In this document: positions 25,588-35,116 of the stretch, piece after piece | Layout of the letters: each line of letters begins with the position of its first letter | Numbering within the stretch: position 1 is the first letter of the stretch | Source of the DNA: a bacterium | GTDB lineage: Bacteria; SZUA-182; SZUA-191; JAJRXT01 | Length of the DNA: 60,048 nucleotides | Reading direction: 5' to 3' | Assembly (NCBI GenBank): GCA_024277675.1 | Contig: JAJRUS010000139.1 | Location: 1 to 60,048 of the forward strand | Notes under the pieces: generated by a model | What the model was told of the DNA's origin: nothing | What the model saw: only the letters and a program-made list of their open reading frames with translations | Databases searched by the model: none | Program-made: the position numbers and the translations under genes

Positions 25588-27792
25588 ATGAGGGGAATGG
25601 AGCCAAAAAGGGATTTTATAGTGAAAGGCCTGGCGACTTTTTTATTTTTAGTGTTTTTGCCGGTGAGTGTGTGGGCGGCGGATTATTATGTAGCGGTTAC
25701 CGGTAATAATGCTAACGACGGGTCTGTAGGTGCGCCGTGGAAAACCATTACCCATGCCTTGGATCAGGCGATCGCCAATGATGTTATCCATGTAGCCAGT
25801 GTAACATATTCGACCTTGGCTACCGGCGAGAGTTTCCCGTTGGTTATGAAGCCGGGGGTTACTTTGTCGGGTGCCAACCGGGATACCACTATTCTGGATG
25901 CCGCTAATGCAGCCGGCGTGATATATGCTGAGGAGGTTAGCTCAGGCGGGCTGAGCAATTTTACGGTGACAAACGGCAAGGCCGGCAAGGGTGGTGGAAT
26001 TAATGCTGTCGATTCCGGTATTAATATTACCAATAATATCATCAGGAACAACGAGGCTGCAAATGGCGGCGCTATTAATGCCAAGGGCTTCAGTGGAACG
26101 ATCAGTGGTAATACCATTACCAGTAACCTGGCGACTGATACCGGCGGGGGCATCAGGCTGGTAGATTCAAACGCTGGCGTATCCGGAAATGTGATATCCA
26201 ATAACCAGGCGGGAGCCGGCGCCGGCTTTTATGTGACTGATGGATCAAGTACAATCAGCGCCAATCAGATAACCCAGAACACAGCCTATATGCATGGCGG
26301 TGGATTATATGTGGCTGATTGCGCCGGCTCGATTGATCGCAATACCATCCTGAGCAACGAAGCCACCAGAGGCAGCGGCGGGGGTATTTATGCAGTTAAT
26401 TTTTCGGGCAGCCTAAATAATAATTTAATTGCTAAAAATGTGGCGGATGCGGTGGCTGGTTTGTATGCCTCAGGTTTCGATGCCAATAGCGAAATAATAA
26501 ATAATACTATAGCCGACAATATTGGAACACTGGCCGAATCGGTGGGCGGCATGCAAGCCGCCGGGGTATTAAGTGTATTAAAAAATAATATATTCTGGAA
26601 TAATGGAGCCGATGATCTGTATGGGGGATTAGAGGGTGCGGGCACCTTAGCTGAAGGGACGGTGGGTATCAGTTATTCACTGATTAATGATTATGTGGGT
26701 ACCCGTAACAATATTTATGGCGATCCCTTATTTATTAATACCGCCGGCAATGACTATCATTTGAACGATACTTCACCGGCGATTGATGTGGGAACCAGCG
26801 TGGGCGCACCCACGCTGGACCTGGATGGCAATCTTCGTCTGTATGGAAGTAGCGTGGATATGGGGGCTTATGAATATGCCAGCGCTCCTCCCCCGGTGTG
26901 TGGCAATGGGGTGATTGAACTTCCTGAGGAGTGTGATGACGGCAATACAGTGGATGGTGACGGTTGTTCGAGTACCTGTCAAATTGAAGCTACAGTTTGT
27001 GAGATTAAAACCGATTATACCCCAGGCGTGGCATGCGCCTCAAGTACGGTGGTGGTGAATAATGACGCCGAGTTAGACGCCTATCTTACAGATTTCGGCT
27101 TTAATGGGAGCAAATACCAAAACCTCAACCTTAACTACGATGTGGCCAGAACAAATATTAATATCCACTCTCCCTGTAAGATCAAATTAAAGGGCAATGT
27201 TGTATTGACCGGTGATAACATTTGTCTGGATGGCCGGGCGGGGGTAAAAGACAATAACGGGTACACTGCTAATGCTGCTTCAGTGACGATATTGTCCGAA
27301 CTTGGACCTGCCGGCTTTGGTCAAGGCTCTGCTGTTAATGCCGGTGAATTGACCATCAGCGGTTTAAAGACCGTTAAGATTGGTAAAAATTCACAGGTTA
27401 ACGTGACTGGAGCTGTCAGGGTGATTTCTACCGGTGATCTTCCCAGGAGTGATGCTGTTATCAGGCAAGGCGCTACCGTAAATGCCGGTAGCTTGGTGGT
27501 GGAAGCTTCCAGGGGAGCTATTATTGGGAAAAACGTGGAGCTTAACCTGAGCGGTGAGGCATCGGTTACTTCTACTGGTAATTATGCCAACAGTCATGCC
27601 AAGATTAAACAGGGAGCTGTTGTCAGCGCTAATAGTTTGAATATGACTTCGGGTAATAAAGCTTCGCTTAAGAAAAATACCAGCATAACCACTACCGGGA
27701 ACTTTCACATGCAGGCCGCCTCCCCGAATAAATGTGCAATTGCCGGTTCAGCCACTATAAATGCGGGCAGTACTTCGGGTAATTGTTTTTAG
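25588..27792 (+). CDS. Secreted right-handed beta-helix protein with Cys-rich repeat
   Basis: A 734-residue exported protein. A signal peptide ends after VWAA (about residue 30). The first 430 residues are DUF1565/parallel beta-helix type, opening with DYYVAVTGNNANDGSVGAPWKTI and running through repeated turns with NNxI, GGxxxxxS and GGGI. Then comes a Cys-rich module CGNGVIELPEECDDGNTVDGDGCSSTCQ, known as a Myxococcus-type cysteine-rich repeat (DUF4215). The last 250 residues form a second beta-solenoid of hydrophobic repeats (ISTGDL, TSTGNYANSHAKIKQGA). No sorting signal or membrane anchor is seen. It is probably a surface or secreted glycan-binding or lyase-like protein. A predicted promoter and its own transcript are likely. 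No enzymatic site is recognised. Confidence 0.8.
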   Translation: MRGMEPKRDFIVKGLATFLFLVFLPVSVWAADYYVAVTGNNANDGSVGAPWKTITHALDQAIANDVIHVASVTYSTLATGESFPLVMKPGVTLSGANRDTTILDAANAAGVIYAEEVSSGGLSNFTVTNGKAGKGGGINAVDSGINITNNIIRNNEAANGGAINAKGFSGTISGNTITSNLATDTGGGIRLVDSNAGVSGNVISNNQAGAGAGFYVTDGSSTISANQITQNTAYMHGGGLYVADCAGSIDRNTILSNEATRGSGGGIYAVNFSGSLNNNLIAKNVADAVAGLYASGFDANSEIINNTIADNIGTLAESVGGMQAAGVLSVLKNNIFWNNGADDLYGGLEGAGTLAEGTVGISYSLINDYVGTRNNIYGDPLFINTAGNDYHLNDTSPAIDVGTSVGAPTLDLDGNLRLYGSSVDMGAYEYASAPPPVCGNGVIELPEECDDGNTVDGDGCSSTCQIEATVCEIKTDYTPGVACASSTVVVNNDAELDAYLTDFGFNGSKYQNLNLNYDVARTNINIHSPCKIKLKGNVVLTGDNICLDGRAGVKDNNGYTANAASVTILSELGPAGFGQGSAVNAGELTISGLKTVKIGKNSQVNVTGAVRVISTGDLPRSDAVIRQGATVNAGSLVVEASRGAIIGKNVELNLSGEASVTSTGNYANSHAKIKQGAVVSANSLNMTSGNKASLKKNTSITTTGNFHMQAASPNKCAIAGSATINAGSTSGNCF

Positions 27793-27933
27793 GGGCGTCA
27801 TAGCCAGGAAGAAAAGACAATCGGGGCGGAAGCAGGCGACAGGAAAAGAACGATAAAAATATACCCTTAACCCGAATAATTATTATCTTATTACCAGCAA
27901 AAGTTAGCTGAATTTATGAATAGATTGGGTTAG

Positions 27934-28095
27934 GAGCCTGTCGGACTTTAGGGTTCGTAGCGAGGAAAGTAAGAAATACAGCCCATTTTTTCGGTCATTT
28001 GAGGCGAATAGCGTGTTTATTTAACGAAAATGAGCGGGAAAATGGATATGTTTATCACTTTCCACAGTAGAATCATCTAAAGTCCGACAGGCTCC
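27934..28095. mobile_element. MITE-like element copy 1 with 19-bp perfect TIRs
   Basis: The ends are exact inverted repeats: GGAGCCTGTCGGACTTTAG at 27934-27952 and its reverse complement at 28077-28095. The 162-base element has no transposase. A related copy lies at 47891-48053, sharing TTCGTAGCGAGGAAAGTAA and CCCATTTTTTCG. GGTTA occurs on both flanks (one copy two bases out), a possible target duplication. It ends 4 bases before the murJ stop, so its hairpin may terminate murJ. Confidence 0.65.
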
Positions 28096-28099
28096 CAGG

Positions 28100-29665
28100 T
28101 TATTGTTTCTGTCTGGTGGATGATAACCCCTGTTTAAGCAACCAGAGTTCCTCACTGCCCAGCCAATGAGAAACCAAGAGGAACGCCCCTGCTCCTCCCG
28201 CAATACAGCCTCCCAAAATACCAACCTTACCCCACAGGGGCTGATTCATAAAAGTAAAGTAGTGGAGCATCTGCCAACATAACACCCCCATCACCGCAGA
28301 AGCCAAGGCAATGCGGCCAAAGGAAACCAGAATTATTCTGCCCCCCAACCGGCCTAATCGTTTGCGCAGGGTGAAGATTAAGCAACCGGCATTAATCATG
28401 CTGGATAGTGCAGTAGCTAAAGCCAGCCCGGCGTGCTTTAATGGCCCCATCAGGATTAAGTTCAGGAAAATATTGGCGGTCATGGCAATGATGGAAATCT
28501 TAACCGGCGTTTTGGTATCCTGCAGGGAATAAAACACCGGTACGATAACTTTGACGGCGGCATAAGCACATAAACCTACTGAATAACAGAATAAGGCTTG
28601 AGCCGAGGCTACCGTGGCCGAATAACCAAACTCGCCCCGTTGAAACAATAACTGTATAATGGGTTCACCCAGGACCATTAAGCCTATCATGGCGGGTGTG
28701 CTGACAAATAACACCAACCGTAATCCCATTGAAAATGTATTCTTAAGGCTGTCTAAGTCACCATCGGCTGCCTGCCGGGAAAGAGTGGGCAGGATAGCGG
28801 TTCCTAAGGCAATGCCGAATAGCCCCAGCGGAAATTGGACTAACCGGTTGCCATAATTTAAATAGGAAACACTTCCGGGGGGTAAAAACGAGGCCAGCAC
28901 TCTATCAACGAAACCATTTATCTCATATACGGCTAAACCAAATATGGCGGGCAACATGAGTTGACCTATCTTTTTTAATCCCGGCTGGTTAAAATTAAAG
29001 TTAAGCTTAAATTTCATTCCCTTTAGTTTCAGGAATGGAAGTTGAAAAAGGAGTTGTACCATTCCTCCCAGGAGTACGCCAATGGCCAGGGCTACTACCG
29101 GATTAGCAAATTGCGGCGCCAGATAAACCGCAGAGGCGATGATACAGATATTAAATAGCGCCGGAGCCAGCGCCGGAGCCAGAAAGTGTTGCAGTGAATT
29201 CAGGATACCCATAAATAAAGCGGCCAAACCGATGCAGAGGATAAAGGGGAACATGATTCTGGTAAGCAGAATGGTGAGTTCTTGCTTGTTCTTTACCGCC
29301 TTAAATCCGGGGGCCACCAGTTTGACGATTAAAGGAGCGGCCACTACCCCCAATATGGTTACCAACACTAAGATTATCAAAGTGATACAAATTGTGGCGG
29401 CAGACAGATCCCAGGCTTTACGTTCACCTTTGTTGCGGTAATATTCGGTAAATACCGGAATGAATGAAGCGGAGAGCGCGCCTTCCGCCAATAGGCGGCG
29501 CAACATATTCGGTATCTGGAAAGCCATAAAAAAGGCATCCGCCGCCAGGCCGGCGCCGAACAGGTAGGCTACCACCGCTTCACGGACCAGCCCCAGAATA
29601 CGGCTGACAAAGGTGGCCAGACTGATTATACCGGTGGACCTGATTAGTTTTCTATGATCGCTCAT
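28100..29665 (-). CDS. murJ: Lipid II flippase MurJ
   Basis: A 521-residue member of the MviN/MurJ group in the MOP exporter superfamily, with about 14 membrane segments. Typical parts are ATFVSRILGLVREAVVAYLFG at the start (read in part), DAFFMAFQIPNMLRRLLAEGALSASFIPVF, and RLVQFPLGLFGIALGTAILPTLS. It flips lipid II across the inner membrane for peptidoglycan synthesis. The length matches the family. It starts at 29665, divergent from the tat genes, and ends inside a MITE-like hairpin. No broken residues were noticed. Confidence 0.93.
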   Translation of the reverse strand: MSDHRKLIRSTGIISLATFVSRILGLVREAVVAYLFGAGLAADAFFMAFQIPNMLRRLLAEGALSASFIPVFTEYYRNKGERKAWDLSAATICITLIILVLVTILGVVAAPLIVKLVAPGFKAVKNKQELTILLTRIMFPFILCIGLAALFMGILNSLQHFLAPALAPALFNICIIASAVYLAPQFANPVVALAIGVLLGGMVQLLFQLPFLKLKGMKFKLNFNFNQPGLKKIGQLMLPAIFGLAVYEINGFVDRVLASFLPPGSVSYLNYGNRLVQFPLGLFGIALGTAILPTLSRQAADGDLDSLKNTFSMGLRLVLFVSTPAMIGLMVLGEPIIQLLFQRGEFGYSATVASAQALFCYSVGLCAYAAVKVIVPVFYSLQDTKTPVKISIIAMTANIFLNLILMGPLKHAGLALATALSSMINAGCLIFTLRKRLGRLGGRIILVSFGRIALASAVMGVLCWQMLHYFTFMNQPLWGKVGILGGCIAGGAGAFLLVSHWLGSEELWLLKQGLSSTRQKQ

Positions 29666-29759
29666 GGAATTTTTGACAAGCTTGACAGGTTTTGATATAT
29701 CTCATAGAATTAAATATATAACAATAGCTGGCAGGGGAGGAAATGTACTGGGCATCGGC

Positions 29760-29915
29760 ATGTCTGAATTATTAGTTATTTTGTTGATCATATTAATTTT
29801 TGTCGGGCCACAAGAATTGCCGCAACTAGTTAGCCGGCTAAGCCAAGGGTTCTCTGAATTAAAAAAAGAAACCGCCAGATTGCGAGCAGCCATAACGAAA
29901 GATTCAGACTCTTAA
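29760..29915 (+). CDS. tatA: Sec-independent translocase TatA/B-like subunit
   Basis: A short single-span protein: MSELLVILLIILIFVGPQELPQLV, then an amphipathic charged helix (RLSQGFSELKKETARLRAA). The FGP-type hinge is FVGPQELP. It is about 51 residues, short for TatA. The ATG at 29760 lies 19 bases after GGGGAGG (29734-29740), too far. A CTG at 29748 (LGIGMSELL) is 7 bases away and gives the common GIGMSEL opening, so initiation may be at CTG. The longer frame from 29664 overlaps murJ and is unlikely. tatC follows at 30057, making a two-gene Tat set. Confidence 0.75.
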   Translation: MSELLVILLIILIFVGPQELPQLVSRLSQGFSELKKETARLRAAITKDSDS

Positions 29916-30056
29916 CCGGCAACCAGGCATAATAACCTGGCTCAGATTGCCTTATAACGCATAGAGTGGGAAGCATTCCCACCCTACTGATACAGAGAAA
30001 GCAACTAAACAAGGATAATATGACCCGAGTTTTACAGAAAAGGAGCCCTGACTCCT

Positions 30057-30770
30057 ATGACTGAAAACAGAATACCGTTCCTGACCCACTTAGAAGAGCT
30101 GCGAAAAAGGCTGATTAAAATTCTGTTAGCCGTCGGCGTGGGGTTTGGGGCCAGTTATCTTTTTTCCGGTCAAATCCTCCGCTGGTTGAAACAACCGCTC
30201 CCGCAGCATTTAGTATTTATCAGCCCTGCCGAAGCTTTTATGGCAAATTTAAAGGTTTCCTTTTTTGCCGGGGTGATAATTGCCCTGCCTTTCTCCCTGT
30301 TTCAAATTTGGCGATTTATTGCGCCGGGATTAAAGCAAAATGAAAAATCTTACGCCGCCTCATTTATTGTCTTCGGCAGCTTACTCTTCCTGGCCGGAAC
30401 ATTATTCGCCTATTATAGCATTTTACCTATAGGATTACATTTTTTATTAAGCTATGCTTATCCCGGTTTACAACCCATGATTTCAGTAGGGTCATATCTA
30501 TCTTTTTGTATGGTGATTATGTTTATGTTCGGGTTGGTTTTTAACCTGCCGGTAATAGTGGTCATGCTTACCAGAATGAGGTTGGTTAATTACACCCAGT
30601 TAGCTAAAAGCAGGAGATACGCTATCCTGGTGATATTTATAGTTGCCGCCGTGTTGACCCCGCCGGATGTGTTCACTCAATTATTGATGGGTATTCCGCT
30701 GCTGCTGTTATATGAAATCAGTATCTGGTTATCTTACCTGTTTGGGCCGGGAGAAAAGATTGAACTGTGA
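30057..30770 (+). CDS. tatC: Sec-independent translocase TatC
   Basis: A 237-residue, six-span TatC. The N-terminal PFLTHLEELRKRLIK is the signal-peptide receptor motif. ISPAEAFMANLKVSFFAG and FGLVFNLPVIVVMLTRMRLV are conserved, and the TPPDVFTQLLMGIPLLLLYEISI end is present. With TatA/B it moves folded proteins across the inner membrane. Its last 42 bases overlap the 3' end of rnc on the other strand, a convergent arrangement. Confidence 0.93.
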   Translation: MTENRIPFLTHLEELRKRLIKILLAVGVGFGASYLFSGQILRWLKQPLPQHLVFISPAEAFMANLKVSFFAGVIIALPFSLFQIWRFIAPGLKQNEKSYAASFIVFGSLLFLAGTLFAYYSILPIGLHFLLSYAYPGLQPMISVGSYLSFCMVIMFMFGLVFNLPVIVVMLTRMRLVNYTQLAKSRRYAILVIFIVAAVLTPPDVFTQLLMGIPLLLLYEISIWLSYLFGPGEKIEL

Positions 30771-31487
30771 TTGACCCGGCTGCTGTTTTAAGTCTTCCAC
30801 TGCCTTTTTGGCAGCTCTAATCTCAGCCTCCTTTTTACTCTTTCCCTGACCATAAGCCAGGCGCTGACCGTTTATTATTAATTCTACCTCAAATGTACGG
30901 TTGTGAGCTGGCCCATTCTGGGCTACTAATTCATATTTGGGGCAGCAATTAAATTTGGCTTGAGTATATTTCTGGAGCAGGCTTTTGTAATCTGCAAAAC
31001 TGCCTTGGGTGTGGGTCTTTTCTAACTGGCGGCGGAATTGTTTGATGATGAATTGCCGGGCGGCTTCCAAGCCTCCATCCAAATAGATAGCAGCAATTAA
31101 GGCTTCCAGCACATTAGCTAACAGGGAACTTTTCCGGCGACCCTGGGTTTGTTCTTCACCCTTACCCAATAACAGGTATGACCCCAGATCAATTTCTGAA
31201 GCCACGTAAGCCAATACTTGTTCACTAACCAAATATGACTTAATGGCTGATAAATCACCTTCCCGGTAATGGGGATATTTGTCCATCAGGTAATCGCAGA
31301 TCACCAGGCTTAAGACGGCATCGCCCAGGAACTCCAGCCGTTCATTATGGGAAAGACCGGAATTCTTATGCTCATGGGCGAATGAACTATGCACAACGGC
31401 ATTCACCAACAACCGTTCATTGTTGAATGTATAGCCTATATTTTTTTGAATGAGGGATAGGGATTTGCCGTTTTGGCGGTAATGCAC
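30729..31487 (-). CDS. rnc: Ribonuclease III
   Basis: A 252-residue double-strand-specific RNase. The signature NERLEFLGDAVLSLVI (about 44-59) holds the catalytic Glu/Asp site, and a second Asp/Glu lies in ANVLEALIAAIYLDGG. A dsRNA-binding domain follows at about 163-232 (YKSLLQKYTQAKF...GQGKSKKEAEIRAAKKAV). It processes rRNA precursors. The start is GTG at 31487, 5 bases after the fabF stop, in the usual fab-rnc order. Its C-terminus overlaps tatC. Confidence 0.93.
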   Translation of the reverse strand: MHYRQNGKSLSLIQKNIGYTFNNERLLVNAVVHSSFAHEHKNSGLSHNERLEFLGDAVLSLVICDYLMDKYPHYREGDLSAIKSYLVSEQVLAYVASEIDLGSYLLLGKGEEQTQGRRKSSLLANVLEALIAAIYLDGGLEAARQFIIKQFRRQLEKTHTQGSFADYKSLLQKYTQAKFNCCPKYELVAQNGPAHNRTFEVELIINGQRLAYGQGKSKKEAEIRAAKKAVEDLKQQPGQSQFNLFSRPKQVR

Positions 31488-31492
31488 CGACC

Positions 31493-32731
31493 TTAATCCT
31501 CAAATTGCTTAAAGAGTAGAGTGGCGTTTGTTCCCCCAAAACCGAATGAATTGGAAAGCGCCATATTTACCGGCATCTTAAGCGCCTTATTGGGGACATA
31601 ATCCAGATCACAATCAGGATCAGGATTTTCATAATTTATGGTGGGGGTGACTATTCCGCGGGCAATGCTCAGCGCACATACTATGGCTTCCACCCCTCCG
31701 GCAGCCCCCAGCAGGTGGCCAACCATTGATTTGGTGGAGCTTACCTTAAGTTTATAGGCGTGTTCACCAAACACACTTTTGATAGCCTTGGTTTCATGCT
31801 TATCGCCAAAGGTGGTAGAAGTTCCATGGGCATTGATATAATCCACCTCTGGTGGAGCGACACCTGCATGATTCAGGCAGTTTCGCATGGAGCGCATGGC
31901 TCCTTCGCCTGAAGGATCCGGAGATGCGATATGGTAAGCGTCACCAGACATACCGAAGCCTACTATTTCGGCATATATTTTAGCTCCCCTGCGGCGGGCA
32001 TATTCCAGCTCTTCCAGAATTATTATCCCGGCGCCCTCTCCCATTACAAAACCGTCCCGGTCTTTATCAAACGGGCGGCTGGCGCGAGTGGGTTCATCAT
32101 TTCGGGTAGACAAAGCCTTCATGGCCGAGAAGCCACCCACCGCTAAAGGGGTTATTACCGATTCGGCCCCTCCGGCTATCATCACCTCGGCTTCACCCCG
32201 TTGAATACAGCGGTAAGCTTCGCCAATACAGTGGTTACCAGTAGCACAAGCAGTGACTATGGCATAATTAGGCCCTTTGAAACCAAAGCGGATAGAGATT
32301 TGACCTGAAGCCAGATTTACAATCAACATGGGGATAAAGAAAGGGGTAAGCTTACCGCCAGCCAATACCGCTTCATGCCACCGCTCAATTGCCGGTAAAC
32401 CACCAATGCCGGAACCTACCAATACCCCGGCCCGGTGGGACTCAGCCGCATCCACCTTTAACCGGGCGTCATCCATCGCCATCATACTGGCTGCCAGGGC
32501 GTATTGAATAAAGATGTCCATTTTCTTGACATCCTTGGCGGGAATATAATCCTTGGGATCAAAGCCTTTGACCTCCCCGGCGATGCGAGAATCATACCCG
32601 CAGGCATCAAACCGGGTTATATGCCCTACCCCCGACTCCCCCCGACACAAGGCAGACCACGTCTGTTCCACCCCAATACCTAATGGGGTGACTGCTCCCA
32701 AGCCGGTTACAACTATCCTTCTTTCAACCAA
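31493..32731 (-). CDS. fabF: Beta-ketoacyl-ACP synthase II
   Basis: A 412-residue condensing enzyme. The Cys-His-His triad is intact: Cys162 in TACATGNHCIGEA, His in NAHGTSTTFGD, His in MVGHLLGAAGG. It elongates acyl-ACP with malonyl-ACP. The start is TTG at 32731, supported by AAGGGAGG six bases upstream. It follows acpP in the fab operon and precedes rnc, as in many bacteria. Confidence 0.93.
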   Translation of the reverse strand: MVERRIVVTGLGAVTPLGIGVEQTWSALCRGESGVGHITRFDACGYDSRIAGEVKGFDPKDYIPAKDVKKMDIFIQYALAASMMAMDDARLKVDAAESHRAGVLVGSGIGGLPAIERWHEAVLAGGKLTPFFIPMLIVNLASGQISIRFGFKGPNYAIVTACATGNHCIGEAYRCIQRGEAEVMIAGGAESVITPLAVGGFSAMKALSTRNDEPTRASRPFDKDRDGFVMGEGAGIIILEELEYARRRGAKIYAEIVGFGMSGDAYHIASPDPSGEGAMRSMRNCLNHAGVAPPEVDYINAHGTSTTFGDKHETKAIKSVFGEHAYKLKVSSTKSMVGHLLGAAGGVEAIVCALSIARGIVTPTINYENPDPDCDLDYVPNKALKMPVNMALSNSFGFGGTNATLLFKQFED

Positions 32732-32786
32732 CTCTAACCTCCCTTGCCAAGGTTACTATTAGTCCAGCATAATAAACAAGCTGCTA

Positions 32787-33026
32787 TTACTTGGCCTCAC
32801 TATGTGCCTGAATATATCTCACGGCATCTCCCACAGTGGCAATCTTTTCGGCGTCATCGTCCGGAATTTCAATATCGAATTCCTCTTCGAAGGCCATTAC
32901 CAACTCCACTGTATCCAAGGAGTAAGCTCCTAGATCATCCACAAAGGAGGCCTCTGGGGTAATCTCTTCTTCAGCTACTCCCAGGTTATCAACAATAATA
33001 CTTTTTACCTTCCCGGCAACTTCCAT
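32787..33026 (-). CDS. acpP: Acyl carrier protein with altered DSL motif
   Basis: A 79-residue acidic four-helix ACP. The sequence opens [20 protein letters not shown] and has [22 protein letters not shown]. The 4'-phosphopantetheine attachment motif is normally DSL; here it reads [10 protein letters not shown], so Ser36 is kept but the Asp before it is Tyr35. That Asp is almost invariant and is used in recognition by ACP synthase. The codon TAC differs from GAC by one G-to-T change. A very strong ribosome site (GGGAGGTGA) precedes the ATG. It lies between fabG and fabF. Confidence 0.9.
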   Translation of the reverse strand: MEVAGKVKSIIVDNLGVAEEEITPEASFVDDLGAYSLDTVELVMAFEEEFDIEIPDDDAEKIATVGDAVRYIQAHSEAK

Positions 33027-33077
33027 GTAAACTGTTCACCTCCCTTAATTAATGGATTAATTTTATGATTTTCAAAT

Positions 33078-33105
33078 CTATAACATATATTTTTGTCTAC
33101 ATCAA
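33078..33105 (-). promoter_or_regulatory. Possible internal promoter for acpP
   Basis: On the minus strand: TTGATG (33105-33100), a 16-base spacer, TTATAG (33083-33078), about 50 bases before acpP. The fabG-acpP gap of 166 bases is unusually long for this operon. An internal acpP promoter is plausible, since ACP is needed in excess. Confidence 0.35.
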
Positions 33106-33192
33106 CCGAAAAATTATTTTTTTCTCAAGTATCGGCGAATTATACAAATTTTCAGACTGTCCTGGATTATGCAGCAGCCAACGGAGAGTCGG

Positions 33193-33939
33193 CTACATAT
33201 ACATACCCCCATTTACCGATATCACCTGTCCGGTAATATAATCAGCGGCCGGCGAGAGCAGAAATTTAGCGGCTGCGGCCACTTCTTCCGCGGTGCCAAA
33301 TCTGGCCAGCGGAATGCGGTTCAGGATTTGCTCTTTTACCTCGGTGGATAAGCCTTTAGTCATATCAGTAGCTATAAATCCGGGAGCGATAGCATTAACC
33401 GTAATTCCGCGTGGGGCCAGCTCCTGGGCCACGGTTTTGGTAAGCCCGATTATACCGGCCTTGGCGGCGGCATAGTTGGCCTGACCCGAATTTCCGGTTA
33501 AGCCTACCACTGAGGTTATATTTAAAATCTTACCCTTTCTGGCTTTCAGCATGTGACGAGCCGCACACCTGGTAAGATTGAACGCTCCACTTAAATTAAC
33601 CGCCAACACCTCATCCCAATCCGGCTTACTCATTCTGATAAGCAAACCGTCTCTGGTAATACCGGCATTATTAACCAATATATCCAACCGGCCAAACTGC
33701 CCGATTAGCTGCTTTACCGCCTGCTCCACCTGCGCATAATCGGCTACCTCAACCGATAAGGCCAGCGCCCTAACCCCCAACTGTTCAATTTCAGCGGCTA
33801 CGCGTTGGCAACGCTCCTGGTTGCGTGCCAAGATGGCCACATCAGCCCCATCGGAAGCCAGCGAGAGCGCAATCGAGCGACCGATTCCCCTTGAACCGCC
33901 GGTTACTAGGGCCACCTGCCCGTTGAACACTTTATCCAT
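33193..33939 (-). CDS. fabG: 3-oxoacyl-ACP reductase
   Basis: A classical SDR of about 248 residues: VALVTGGSRGIGRSIA at the start, LVNNAGITRD, NITSVVGLTGNSGQ with the catalytic Ser, and YAAAKAG with Tyr/Lys. It reduces 3-oxoacyl-ACP with NADPH. The ATG at 33939 has AAGGGG eight bases upstream; a GTG three codons earlier at 33948 overlaps the fabD stop and is less likely. It lies between fabD and acpP in the operon. Confidence 0.92.
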   Translation of the reverse strand: MDKVFNGQVALVTGGSRGIGRSIALSLASDGADVAILARNQERCQRVAAEIEQLGVRALALSVEVADYAQVEQAVKQLIGQFGRLDILVNNAGITRDGLLIRMSKPDWDEVLAVNLSGAFNLTRCAARHMLKARKGKILNITSVVGLTGNSGQANYAAAKAGIIGLTKTVAQELAPRGITVNAIAPGFIATDMTKGLSTEVKEQILNRIPLARFGTAEEVAAAAKFLLSPAADYITGQVISVNGGMYM

Positions 33940-33941
33940 GT

Positions 33942-34880
33942 TTAACACCCCTTTAATACGCTCAAAGTCTTTTGCAGATTATTTTCATCTTCCACTTGCA
34001 AAATGCCGGCATTTTTATTTATACGCTTAAGCAGTTTCTTTAGCACCTGGCCGGGGCCTAACTCAATGAAGGTATCCACTCCTTTGTCTATCATATACGA
34101 AATGGAATCCTCCCACAACACCGCAGATGATACCTGTTTAATAAGCGCCGCTTTTATCTCGGCAGCCGAGGTTATCGGTTTAGCGGTTACATTACTGATG
34201 ATTGGAACTTGCGCCTGGTTCAACGTTAGCTGCTCCAATTCATAAGCCAATTTTTCTCCGGCGGCGCTCATCAAGCTGCAATGAGAGGGGATAGAAAGCG
34301 GCAACTGTTTTGCTAATTTAGCTCCGCGCTCCTTGGCTTGCTGCATGGCCTTAAGCACCGCGTCTCTCGAACCTGAAATAACCACCTGCCCCGGGCAATT
34401 GAAATTGGCCGCCTCCACTATATCGGGAGGGTTAAAGCCCCTGCATATATCCAATACCTCATCCCGTTTAAGACCTATTATAGCCGCCATCGCCCCTTGT
34501 CCTTCCGGTACGGCGGCTTGCATATATGCGGCCCTTTTTTGCACCAATAACAGTGCCTGTTCAAAGCTTAAACTACCGGCGGCTACCAAGGCGGTATACT
34601 CTCCCAGGCTGTGCCCGGCCAGCATATCGGGCTTTATGCCGTTATCGCTAAGAACCGCCCAGGCTGCTATACTAGCGGTTAAAATCGCCGGTTGAGTGTG
34701 GATAGTCCGGTTTAGTTCTGCTTCGGGACCGCAAAAACACAACTGACTTAAATCATAACCCAGAATTTGATCGGCCTGCTTAAAATAAGCCCTGGCCTTG
34801 GGATAGACATCCGCCAGTTCCTTACCCATACCCACATATTGCGATCCCTGACCGGGAAATAAAAATGTACGTTTACTCAT
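33942..34880 (-). CDS. fabD: Malonyl-CoA:ACP transacylase
   Basis: A 312-residue FabD. FLFPGQGSQYVGMGKEL opens the protein, the nucleophile Ser91 is in GHSLGEYTALVAAG, and FNCPGQVVISG and ELGPGQVLKKLLKRI are conserved. It loads malonate onto ACP. It lies upstream of fabG and follows, on the same strand, a small ORF, a toxin-antitoxin pair and etfA. The stop is near the fabG start. Confidence 0.93.
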   Translation of the reverse strand: MSKRTFLFPGQGSQYVGMGKELADVYPKARAYFKQADQILGYDLSQLCFCGPEAELNRTIHTQPAILTASIAAWAVLSDNGIKPDMLAGHSLGEYTALVAAGSLSFEQALLLVQKRAAYMQAAVPEGQGAMAAIIGLKRDEVLDICRGFNPPDIVEAANFNCPGQVVISGSRDAVLKAMQQAKERGAKLAKQLPLSIPSHCSLMSAAGEKLAYELEQLTLNQAQVPIISNVTAKPITSAAEIKAALIKQVSSAVLWEDSISYMIDKGVDTFIELGPGQVLKKLLKRINKNAGILQVEDENNLQKTLSVLKGC

Positions 34881-34925
34881 AAGCTTTTCATTTCGGCCAT
34901 CTTTGTAGATGGAACTTAGCGCATA

Positions 34926-35060
34926 TTAGGCAATGGCTCCAACTCTTCTCGCCCATTGATGAGTTTCAACTTCAAAATCCGGGAATATTGATTTTAGTTC
35001 TTGAATTTGCTCCTTTGAAAAAGTGCTATTACAACTAATTCTAACAAATGGTTTATCCAT
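34926..35060 (-). CDS. Small hypothetical protein (44 aa)
   Basis: A short frame reads MDKPFVRISCNSTFSKEQI...EVETHQWARRVGAIA. It is soluble, with one Cys and a basic C-terminus, and I recognise no domain. It lies between fabD and the MazF-like gene. The codons look ordinary for this genome, but no strong ribosome site is visible. It could be a real small gene or the 5' remnant of a longer one. Confidence 0.35.
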   Translation of the reverse strand: MDKPFVRISCNSTFSKEQIQELKSIFPDFEVETHQWARRVGAIA

Positions 35061-35116
35061 AATTTTGCTTTATTCTTAAAAATTGATATCTTCCAGCATA
35101 AAATCTTTTTTACCAA

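Noticed and set aside
28021-28224. 67-residue minus-strand frame
   Set aside because: It runs through the MITE-like element and the murJ 3' end in another frame.
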